Assembly: GCA_022843745.1 (NCBI GenBank) | Contig: JALHNB010000012.1 | Location: forward strand, 1-64,000 | Reading direction: 5' to 3' | Length of the DNA: 64,000 bases | Source: Anaerolineae bacterium | GTDB taxonomy: Bacteria > Chloroflexota > Anaerolineae > Aggregatilineales > Phototrophicaceae | Part shown: one piece after another, positions 57,307 through 64,000 of the stretch | Layout of the letters: every line of letters begins with the position of its first letter | How positions within the stretch are numbered: position 1 is the stretch's first letter | Position numbers and translations under genes: made by a program | Notes under the pieces: model-generated | What the model saw: the letters and a program-made list of their open reading frames with translations, nothing else | Database searches by the model: none | Told to the model about the DNA's origin: nothing

Positions 57307-57849
57307 ATGGCATATGTTCCAATTCTAGAATACGACAACGCTACCGATGCAAAAACGAAGGCTGTTTATGACGAAATTCGAGCCGAGCTTGGATTTGGCA
57401 TGGTTCCGAATTTATTCAAGTCGATGGCGACAAATCCCGATTTTCTGGAAGCGAACTGGAAAAAATTTCGTGGTACGGTTCTGCGCGGCGATCTCCCACG
57501 CACGTTAAAAGAGATGGTTGGTGTGGCGATTTCGCAGGCGAATAACAGCGAATATGCGCTCAAAGTACATTTACATGGACTCTCGGCACTGGGAATGAGC
57601 GAAGAAGTGCTGCGCCTGCTGGTTTCCGATTTTGAAGCCTGCCCGCTGCCTGCCCGCGAAAAAGCGGTTATTCGTTTTGGCCTGCTGGCCGCGACCAAAC
57701 CGCATGAATTGACGGAAGAACGTTTTGAAGAACTACGCAAATTAGGTTTGGACAACAGCGAAATTTATGAAGTGATCGCTACCGCCAATTTATTCACGGG
57801 AGTCAATCAATACACCGACTCGATCAAACTAGAGGTTGATTCACTTTGA
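57307..57849 (+). CDS. Carboxymuconolactone-decarboxylase (AhpD-like) fold protein without redox Cys
   Basis: A 180-aa all-helical protein. The AhpD-like signature E-x11-C-x2-C-x3-H aligns exactly with E69, S81, A84 and H88, so Glu and His are kept while both cysteines are lost. It cannot act as a thiol peroxidase in the usual way. CMD relatives without Cys can be decarboxylases or ligand-binding proteins. Its stop overlaps the start of the histidine kinase gene by four bases, so it could feed a signal to that kinase, which is inference. Confidence 0.82.
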   Translation: MAYVPILEYDNATDAKTKAVYDEIRAELGFGMVPNLFKSMATNPDFLEANWKKFRGTVLRGDLPRTLKEMVGVAISQANNSEYALKVHLHGLSALGMSEEVLRLLVSDFEACPLPAREKAVIRFGLLAATKPHELTEERFEELRKLGLDNSEIYEVIATANLFTGVNQYTDSIKLEVDSL

Positions 57850-59168
57850 GTAAACGCGATACGGCAACTATCCCATCAGGTCGCTTGGAAGATCAGGATC
57901 GCGACCAACTGCTTGTGACGCTTCGGTCTGTATTGACGGAAGCTGAAGCGCTTTCGAGCCGTATCGCCGCTGTTAATGAAATCAGTGTCGCTGTCAATAA
58001 GACGCTGGATTTGAACGAAATCTTACGAGTTGTTGGCAAGCAGGTCAAATGGCTGCTGGACTTCGATCATTGCAGTGTGTGCCTGGAAAATGATGATGGT
58101 TCGTGGCGATTCAAGAATCTGTTCGGGGCGGTAGTTGAATTCAGCCCCGACATGATTCAGAATAGCCCCAATCTCAATTACCCGCTGAAAACAGGCCAGT
58201 CGCACCTGGTCATCAATGGTTCACCATCGCTGTTTCTGAACGATTTCCAATCGCAGATTATCATTCCATTGGTGAGTGAAGACATCGTGATGGGGACGAT
58301 TCACTTTGCCAGCACACAGTCCCGTGCTTATACCCAGGACGATTTGCGTATCGGCTACATGCTGGCGCTGCAACTTTCGGCGGCGATCCGTAACGCCAAA
58401 CTTTTCGATGAATTGAGACGCGCCGAAGTCGAACTCCGCAGACGTGCCGAGGAACTGGAAGACCGCAACCGCGAACTCGACGCTTATAATCACACCATTG
58501 CTCACGATCTCAAATCGCCGTTGACAGGCATTGTGCTGGCTGCCGATCTGGTCGATCTGCGCTTTGGCAAGGATTTGCCGGAAGTCGCGCGGTATCAGTT
58601 CAATATGATTAAAAACAACGGCAAGCGTATGGCGACGATGATCGACCAGCTTTTGTCGCTTGCCAAGCTGCGCGATGTTACAGGAACGGCGGTCAAGATC
58701 GACGTGGTGAGCGTGGTAGAAGGCGCATTGATGCGCTTCAACCATGTTCTCCAGGAAAAGGACATCTCCGTTGTCTATGCCGCCGATATGCCGCCTGCGA
58801 TGGGGCATGGTCAGTGGGTGGAAGAAATTTTTGCGAACCTCATCAGCAACGCCATCAAGTATATGGGCGAAGATAACGAAAGACCCTCCATCAATATTCG
58901 CGCTCTCATGCAGGGTGAAATGGTACGCTACGAAGTCCAGGATACTGGAGTCGGCATCGCTCCGGCGGATCAGGCACGACTGTTTGAGATGTTCACGCGG
59001 TTGCATACGGTCAAAGGCGCGGATGGTCTGGGTCTGGGACTCTCGATTGTTCACCGCATCGTCACCAAAATGGGCGGCAAGGTAGGCGTAGAGAGCGTTG
59101 TTGATAATGGCAGCACCTTCTGGTTTACGCTCCCTGCTGCCGTTGTCCTGACCCTGGAAGCGCAATAA
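57846..59168 (+). CDS. GAF-domain sensor histidine kinase (soluble)
   Basis: A 440-aa cytoplasmic kinase. The TTG start at 57846 overlaps the preceding stop (TTGA), with AGAGG upstream. A GAF domain (about residues 45-185) is followed by a coiled coil (ELRRAEVELRRRAEELEDRNRELDAYNH), HisKA with H220 in HTIAHDLKSPLTG, and HATPase (NLISNAIKYM, DTGVGIAP, GLGLGLSIVHRI). There is no membrane span, so it senses an internal signal or a small molecule through GAF. No receiver or response-regulator gene is adjacent. It is probably controlled by interaction with the CMD-fold protein or another partner. Confidence 0.88.
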   Translation: MSKRDTATIPSGRLEDQDRDQLLVTLRSVLTEAEALSSRIAAVNEISVAVNKTLDLNEILRVVGKQVKWLLDFDHCSVCLENDDGSWRFKNLFGAVVEFSPDMIQNSPNLNYPLKTGQSHLVINGSPSLFLNDFQSQIIIPLVSEDIVMGTIHFASTQSRAYTQDDLRIGYMLALQLSAAIRNAKLFDELRRAEVELRRRAEELEDRNRELDAYNHTIAHDLKSPLTGIVLAADLVDLRFGKDLPEVARYQFNMIKNNGKRMATMIDQLLSLAKLRDVTGTAVKIDVVSVVEGALMRFNHVLQEKDISVVYAADMPPAMGHGQWVEEIFANLISNAIKYMGEDNERPSINIRALMQGEMVRYEVQDTGVGIAPADQARLFEMFTRLHTVKGADGLGLGLSIVHRIVTKMGGKVGVESVVDNGSTFWFTLPAAVVLTLEAQ

Positions 59169-59210
59169 TTCGATTTTTTCTCAAACACTCTAAAATCTAA
59201 AACCGCTTTT

Positions 59211-59239
59211 TTGTCACTCCTTCCGCTTGGGCTTATAAT
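59211..59239 (+). promoter_or_regulatory. Strong sigma-70 promoter of acs
   Basis: TTGTCA (59211-59216) and TATAAT (59234-59239) are exactly 17 bp apart, upstream of the acs ribosome binding site. This is the best promoter match in the window. Confidence 0.75.
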
Positions 59240-59323
59240 TCCTCGCAACATAACCAAAATTTGAGGCTGATGGCTGACCGCTGCCAGCGAACAGTTTGCT
59301 TTATTTTCGAGGAGCAATTTTTC

Positions 59324-61231
59324 ATGAGTGACATGTCATTTAACCCCGCCACGACAGATTGGTACTACCCTACAGAGGACATCGTAAAAAATGCCCATGT
59401 GCCAGATTACGAGTCCGTCTACAAGGAGTCGATGTCCGATATTGAGGCGTTCTGGGCGAAACGCGCTTCAACGCTGGAATGGTTCAAGCCCTGGGACAAA
59501 GTTTTAGACAGCAGCAATGCGCCGTTTTACAAATGGTTCGTCGGCGGCAAAATCAATATTGCCCACAACGCGCTGGATCGCCACGTCAAGACCTGGCGCA
59601 AGAATAAAGTAGCGCTGATCTGGGAAGGGGAACCCGGCGATAAAAAAAGCTATTCCTACTGGCGCTTGTGGCAGGAAACCAATAAATTCGCGAACGTGCT
59701 GAAAAGTATGGGCGTGAAAAAAGGGGATCGCGTCACCATTTACATGGGGCGTATCCCGGAACTCATGATCGCGATGCTGGCCGTCGCTAAAATCGGCGCG
59801 ATTCACAGTGTCGTCTACGGCGGATTTTCTGAGCAGGCGCTGGCGGATCGCATCGAGGATGCCCAGAGCCGCGTGTTAATCACCTGCGACGGCGCGTGGC
59901 TGCGTGGAAATATTGTCGAACTAAAAAAGATGGCGGATCAGGCGGTTCATCGTTCGCCCGTCGTTGAAAGCGTAATCGTCGTCAAGCGCACCGGGCAGGA
60001 AGTACACATGGAGCAGGGGCGCGATTATTGGTATCACGACCTGATGGGCTTGCCGATTGCCAGCAATATTTGCGAAACCGAGCAGACCGATGCTGAAGAC
60101 CCACTGTTTATTCTCTACACCAGCGGCACAACTGGCAAGCCAAAAGGTATTCTGCACACGCACGGCGGCTATCAGGTTTACACTTCGACCACGCTGGAAT
60201 GGGTGTTTGACATCAAGGATGAGGATCGCTGGTGGTGCGCGGCTGACCCCGGCTGGATCACCGGACACAGCTATATCGTCTATTCGCCGCTGATTCTAGG
60301 CGCGACCAGCTTTATGTACGAGGGTGCGCCGACCTATCCCTATCCGAATCGCTGGTGGAAGATGGTCGAGGAATACGGAATCACGATTCTCTATACCGCG
60401 CCGACAGCTATTCGCGGCCTGATGCGTTTTGGTGATGCCTGGCCGAATCGCCATAATCTGAGCAGTTTGCGGCTGCTCGGTTCGGTAGGGGAGCCGATCA
60501 ACCCCGAAGCGTGGCGCTGGTATTACAATGTCATCGGCAAGGGAAAATCGCCAATTATGGATACGTGGTGGCAGACGGAAACGGGCGGATTCATGATTAC
60601 GCCGCTGCCATCGGTTGGCTTGAAACCCGGCAGCGCCACGCGACCATTCCCCGGAATCGAAGTCGATGTTGTGGACGATGAGGGCAATTCCTGCGGACCG
60701 GATGAAGACGGCAAATTGGTCATCAAGCAGCCCTGGCCGAGTATGCTGCGGACGATTTACGGCGACCCGGATCGTTTCGTCCAGCAGTATTGGAAAGCTT
60801 ACGAAAAACAGGGCTGGTATCTGGCGGGAGATTCTGCACGTAAGGACAAAGACGGCTACATCTGGGTGATCGGGCGCATTGATGATGTGATTAAGGTCAG
60901 CGGCTATCGGCTCGGCACAGCGGAGATTGAATCCGGCCTTGTGAGCCACAAAGCGGTTGCGGAAGCGGCGGTCATCGGTGTGCCGGACGATGTGCGCGGC
61001 AACGTGATTTACGCCTACTGCATCCTCCGCGCGGGCTTCCAGGGGAGCGACGAACTGGTCGATCAACTCAAGGATCATATCCGCCACGAGGTCGGGCCTA
61101 TCGCCGTACCGACCAAGATTGAGTTCACAAATTTGCTTCCGAAAACGAGAAGCGGGAAGATTATGCGAAGAGTATTAAAATCGAGAGCATTAGGGTTGCC
61201 AGAAGGTGATATAAGTACGTTGGAGGAATAG
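59324..61231 (+). CDS. acs: Acetyl-CoA synthetase (AMP-forming)
   Basis: Activates acetate to acetyl-CoA through acetyl-AMP. The ATG at 59324 follows GAGGAG, giving 635 aa; the longer frame from 59261 is discarded. Motifs: the P-loop YTSGTTGKPKG, WGT-like GWITGHSYIVYSPL, DTWWQTETGG, the hinge GYRLGTAEIES and the C-terminal TRSGKIMRRVLK with the Lys that is commonly acetylated. The N-terminal WYYPTEDIVKNAHVPDYESVY is a little unlike E. coli Acs but suits acetate or propionate ligases. It is the first gene after a good promoter. Confidence 0.94.
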   Translation: MSDMSFNPATTDWYYPTEDIVKNAHVPDYESVYKESMSDIEAFWAKRASTLEWFKPWDKVLDSSNAPFYKWFVGGKINIAHNALDRHVKTWRKNKVALIWEGEPGDKKSYSYWRLWQETNKFANVLKSMGVKKGDRVTIYMGRIPELMIAMLAVAKIGAIHSVVYGGFSEQALADRIEDAQSRVLITCDGAWLRGNIVELKKMADQAVHRSPVVESVIVVKRTGQEVHMEQGRDYWYHDLMGLPIASNICETEQTDAEDPLFILYTSGTTGKPKGILHTHGGYQVYTSTTLEWVFDIKDEDRWWCAADPGWITGHSYIVYSPLILGATSFMYEGAPTYPYPNRWWKMVEEYGITILYTAPTAIRGLMRFGDAWPNRHNLSSLRLLGSVGEPINPEAWRWYYNVIGKGKSPIMDTWWQTETGGFMITPLPSVGLKPGSATRPFPGIEVDVVDDEGNSCGPDEDGKLVIKQPWPSMLRTIYGDPDRFVQQYWKAYEKQGWYLAGDSARKDKDGYIWVIGRIDDVIKVSGYRLGTAEIESGLVSHKAVAEAAVIGVPDDVRGNVIYAYCILRAGFQGSDELVDQLKDHIRHEVGPIAVPTKIEFTNLLPKTRSGKIMRRVLKSRALGLPEGDISTLEE

Positions 61232-61337
61232 TAATATAATGTATCGGTTTTTAGGGGCGGAACGAGAATGTCCGTCCCTGAAACCCCCGATCTTAGGCAT
61301 CCAAAATATTAAAACCAAGTAAAGTTGATTTCATATA

Positions 61338-62420
61338 CTATGGGTTTTTAGGCGCAGTCAGATTCATTCGCTCATAACTTGGAAAATCAATCACCCAAAT
61401 ATGAGTATCCTCTTCAAGTTGATCTGGGCTGGACTCGAATGCCAATTTACTGCCGTCCGGCGACCATGCAGGGAATGAATCATATCCTGGATTGCTGGAT
61501 GTCCAATTCAGGGGAGATGAACTATCCAACCTCAATAACCAGATGTCGCTGTTTCCAGTCCGTAGAGATGTAAACGCCAGTGTTGACCCATCCGGCGACC
61601 AAACCGGAAGCGAGTCAATAGCGGGACTATCTTCGGTCATATTCCTAGTTATGAATGATTGCATATCCATTAACCAGATATCCCAGTCGCTATCTTCAAA
61701 TACATTCATCGCGATGTAATCCCCTTTTGGCGACCAGGTAATTAGATTTACCCGTAACTCACTGGGGATCAGCTCGTTCGAACCCAGATTCTCAATTGAT
61801 GTCACCCAAACCCCTACTGGTTCTGTTATACGAGAACCATCAGAGGGAATACGCGCGACGGATGCAAGAGACTTACTATCTGGTGACCACGTAGGAGTAC
61901 GAAATGTATAATCGCTGCCGCCAGTCAAATTGATGATATGGAAATCGCTCATATCAATGACCCGTATATCATGGCGATATTGCGAGTTCGCGCTGGTTGA
62001 CTCTATGGCAATATAGCGACCATCCGGCGACCAAAGCGGGCGAGTATCATATTTCAGATTATCCACAGTTAAGTTTTTTAGATTGTTGCCGTCTTTTTCC
62101 ATAACCCAGATGTCATCATTTCCAGATCGTTGCGATATGAAAGCGATTTGCTGCCCGTCAGGTGACCAAACAGGATGGAAATTGTTAGTTGAGTGCGTGT
62201 TTGTCAAATTTGCTTGATCTGTCCCATCAGATCGCATCAGCCAAATATCTGAGCCTTCCAATGTGCTTTTAGAGTATGCAATCCAGTTTCCATCGGGCGA
62301 CCACGCAGGCTGACCATTGTAAACGGATGGGATATAAGCGGATAAGGTTGAGGATGCTGGTTGAGAGGCAAGGATTAAGCAGATAATTAGTCCAGCAACA
62401 AGATTTTGTCGTTTCAACAT
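61338..62420 (-). CDS. Secreted seven-bladed beta-propeller (TolB/PD40-like) protein
   Basis: A 360-aa exported protein. The signal peptide is MLKRQNLVAGLIICLILASQ. Seven WSPDG-type repeats (PAWSPDGNWIAYS, PVWSPDGQQIAFI, PLWSPDGRYIAIE, PTWSPDSKSLASV, ITWSPKGDYIAMN, PVWSPDGSTLAFT, PAWSPDGSKLAFE) spaced by about 45 residues predict a seven-bladed propeller like the TolB C-domain. No catalytic part is attached. It probably binds a protein or sugar outside the cell. Confidence 0.85.
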   Translation of the reverse strand: MLKRQNLVAGLIICLILASQPASSTLSAYIPSVYNGQPAWSPDGNWIAYSKSTLEGSDIWLMRSDGTDQANLTNTHSTNNFHPVWSPDGQQIAFISQRSGNDDIWVMEKDGNNLKNLTVDNLKYDTRPLWSPDGRYIAIESTSANSQYRHDIRVIDMSDFHIINLTGGSDYTFRTPTWSPDSKSLASVARIPSDGSRITEPVGVWVTSIENLGSNELIPSELRVNLITWSPKGDYIAMNVFEDSDWDIWLMDMQSFITRNMTEDSPAIDSLPVWSPDGSTLAFTSLRTGNSDIWLLRLDSSSPLNWTSSNPGYDSFPAWSPDGSKLAFESSPDQLEEDTHIWVIDFPSYERMNLTAPKNP

Positions 62421-62501
62421 TGCAGTATCGTTTTTAATTTGAAGATATTTTCAGAATACTACATTCTGGGCTTTATATAGCTAGACATTTTGTATTTGTA
62501 A

Positions 62502-62535
62502 AACAAAAAGGGCGACTCATCAGCCACCCTCTTTG
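62502..62535 (-). terminator. Intrinsic terminator after the LysM gene
   Basis: On the minus strand GGGTGGCT-GATG-AGTCGCCC forms an 8-bp stem with two G-T pairs, followed by TTTTTGTTTT. It lies 35 bp after the stop of the LysM gene at 62568. Confidence 0.75.
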
Positions 62536-62567
62536 TTGTCGTTTGTATATTTCACGGAGTCGTGAAA

Positions 62568-62990
62568 TCAGGGGATTTTCAAGACCTGTCCGGCGTAAAT
62601 CAGATTGACGTTGGCGATGTTATTCACCTGCGCAAGCGTGTTCAGAGAGACACCATAACGCTGGGCAATGCGAGAGAGCGTATCGCCGCGCTGAACGGTG
62701 TAGGTGGTGGTCGGCGTGCTGATTTTTACGCACAGATTCTGCCCGGCATAAATGCGGTTCGCATCACGGATACCGTTCATGCTTTGCAGCGTTGTCGTGC
62801 TGAGGTTATAGCGCAGGCCGATGCGATACAGATTTTCGCCACGCTGAACGGTGTGATACTGTGCGCAGGCCGCCGCATAATCCGAGGCTGAGGCCGATTG
62901 CAGCGATCCGACCATCCCGCTGCCGACGACCAGCAGGGTGGTCAGCGCGAGTAGAAATTTCCGATGTAGAGAGATAATTGTAGACACCAC
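62568..62990 (-). CDS. Exported protein with two LysM domains
   Basis: The GTG at 62990 (or 62987) follows AAGGA; a TTG at 63047 would give an unlikely long leader. The product of about 140 aa has a signal peptide ([21 protein letters not shown]) and two LysM domains: [29 protein letters not shown] and [29 protein letters not shown], each ending in IYAGQ.L. It binds peptidoglycan or chitin-like glycans at the cell surface. No enzyme domain is attached. Confidence 0.85.
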   Translation of the reverse strand: MVSTIISLHRKFLLALTTLLVVGSGMVGSLQSASASDYAAACAQYHTVQRGENLYRIGLRYNLSTTTLQSMNGIRDANRIYAGQNLCVKISTPTTTYTVQRGDTLSRIAQRYGVSLNTLAQVNNIANVNLIYAGQVLKIP

Positions 62991-63458
62991 GATTTTGATT
63001 CCTTCTGTAAAACTGTGAAAATGTGTGATGTCTTTATTTAATCCCAAATGAAATAAACAAGATTGACGCTTGACCGATGCTCATCTGACGCACGAATCAA
63101 CGAGCGCTCTACGCCTCCCTGACGCAAAAATTAGAGGCAGGTTTGAACGCCTGCCCCTGAAGCCTGATCGTTTGGGATTGATGAGGATCACTTTAGCATT
63201 TTAAACGATTTTAATAGAACTTGTGTTCGAATCCTCTAACTCTGTGTCCAGAGTTTTCGCGCTTGATTCTCTCTATACTGGAAAGCAAAAACTGACTCCT
63301 GAAAGCCCTCGCGAAGTTCCACGCGGCAGTGGTTAAAATAATTGTGCTGTGGGAAATCATGCCTCTTTTGCTATTCGATCATTCACATTTCGCGCCTATA
63401 ATGTTCACTGTAAGTCTTTAAAGTCTATTGAGATCATTAATTGTTTGAGGTAAATCGT
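62991..63458. other. Gene-free gap upstream of the sugar dehydrogenase
   Basis: No gene or RNA is recognised. A decayed palindromic element (AGAGGCAGG...CCTGCCCCT) lies at 63132-63150. TTCGAT (63374-63379) and TATAAT (63397-63402), 17 bp apart, form a likely promoter for the gene at 63459. Confidence 0.55.
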
Positions 63459-64000
63459 ATGAGATCATTTCTAAAGTTGATAAATCGAACTCAAAAATGG
63501 CTGCTGATGGCCATGATCGGGATTTTATGGGGTTTGCTTTCGGTCAGCGCCATTCTCGCGCAGGAAGCGCCCGCGACGACGTTGCCGCCGGTGTTTACCG
63601 AGACATTGGTCGCTGGGGGCCTCAGCAGCCCGACTGCGATGGCTTTCGCGCCGGATGGTCGCCTGTTTGTGACCGAGCAGGGCGGCGATTTGCGGGTGAT
63701 TAAAAACGGCGTACTGCTGCCAACACCGTTTGTTGAACTCACCGTCAATTCGGCAAATGAACGCGGCTTGTTAGGTGTCGCGTTTGATCCAAATTTTGCC
63801 TCGAATCAGTATGTGTATGTCTACTATACGGCGACCAGCCCGGTTCACAATCGCGTCAGTCGCTTTACAGCCAATGGTGATGTTGCTGTACCCGGCAGCG
63901 AAGACCCTCTTCTTGAACTGAATAACCTCTCAGCGGGGAATCATAACGGCGGTGCGATCCATTTTGGCCCGGACGGCAAGCTGTATATCGGCTCTGGAGA
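63459..64000 (+). CDS. PQQ-type sugar dehydrogenase (glucose/sorbosone dehydrogenase), partial
   Basis: The gene runs off the right edge of the window; 180 codons are visible. A signal peptide (KWLLMAMIGILWGLLSVSAILA) is followed by the six-bladed propeller start of the soluble aldose dehydrogenase family: LSSPTAMAFAPDGRLFVTEQGGDLRVI, then ERGLLGVAFDPNF and SAGNHNGGAIHFGPDGKLYIGSG, where NHNGG is typical. These periplasmic enzymes oxidise sugars with PQQ. Whether this one binds PQQ cannot be judged from the visible part. Confidence 0.85.
   Translation, partial: MRSFLKLINRTQKWLLMAMIGILWGLLSVSAILAQEAPATTLPPVFTETLVAGGLSSPTAMAFAPDGRLFVTEQGGDLRVIKNGVLLPTPFVELTVNSANERGLLGVAFDPNFASNQYVYVYYTATSPVHNRVSRFTANGDVAVPGSEDPLLELNNLSAGNHNGGAIHFGPDGKLYIGSG

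Noticed and set aside
58221-59165. 314-codon frame opposite the GAF histidine kinase
   Set aside because: Its composition (His/Arg/Gln-rich) is that of a shadow frame, and the plus-strand gene has all catalytic motifs.
63200-63245. Possible tRNA T-loop (GTTCGAATCC)
   Set aside because: The flanking bases do not pair to a T stem and no acceptor, D or anticodon arm is found.

Overview
The window reads as chromosomal DNA of a bacterium of the phylum Chloroflexota, probably an Anaerolineae-like heterotroph. This is inferred from gene style and was not tested with a phylogeny. The pointers are several carbohydrate ABC importers without their own ATPase, Tat-exported solute-binding proteins, an F420-type (Ddn-like) reductase, a menaquinone-type prenyltransferase, LysM, SH3 and beta-propeller secreted proteins, DUF4058 and Uma2 genes, and a T-box leader on thrS. 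No rRNA, tRNA or CRISPR array was seen.

Layout. 335-9876 is a sugar-acid or glycoside catabolic locus: two permeases, a binding protein and a cyclase-family hydrolase on the minus strand, divergent from a GntR/FCD regulator, an enolase-superfamily dehydratase/racemase, a Gfo/Idh/MocA oxidoreductase and a GH-D-like glycosidase. 10146-15996 holds a secreted beta-helix protein, murQ, a histidine kinase with a receiver-only response regulator, and gap. 16160-20987 is a second sugar importer with a LacI regulator. 21398-25924 holds a Ddn-like reductase, a periplasmic alpha-carbonic anhydrase and ppc. 26061-33430 holds envelope and secreted proteins: two paralogous SH3 proteins with different hydrolase tails, a dipeptidase, a LysM protein, and a membrane gene cut by an in-frame TGA. 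33501-37310 holds two MDR oxidoreductases, an XRE regulator with a membrane partner, and transposase debris. 37311-39440 is thrS with its T-box. 39514-40769 is an antirepressor/DinD-like gene divergent from a small HTH gene. 40787-48683 is a long colinear galactoside cluster (melA, galT, galK and accessory genes).

The most unusual region is 48924-54500: a PrimPol-type replication protein, an 818-bp non-coding stretch with a promoter, hairpins and terminator that look like a small RNA, parB, parA and a winged-helix gene. A long palindrome repeated inside parB is a candidate centromere (parS). Together these resemble the maintenance module of a plasmid or integrative element sitting between metabolic genes.

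54657-64000 returns to housekeeping: a MenA-like prenyltransferase, DUF4058, msrA, a CMD-fold protein lacking both redox cysteines translationally coupled to a GAF histidine kinase, acetyl-CoA synthetase, a seven-bladed WSPDG propeller, a LysM protein, and the start of a sugar dehydrogenase.

Throughout, intergenic gaps carry short palindromic elements with GTAGGGGC/GCCCCTAC ends and changing cores, plus at least two other dispersed repeat types. Translation starts were often moved inward from the longest possible reading frame when a ribosome binding site and signal peptide supported it. Several likely starts are TTG or GTG.
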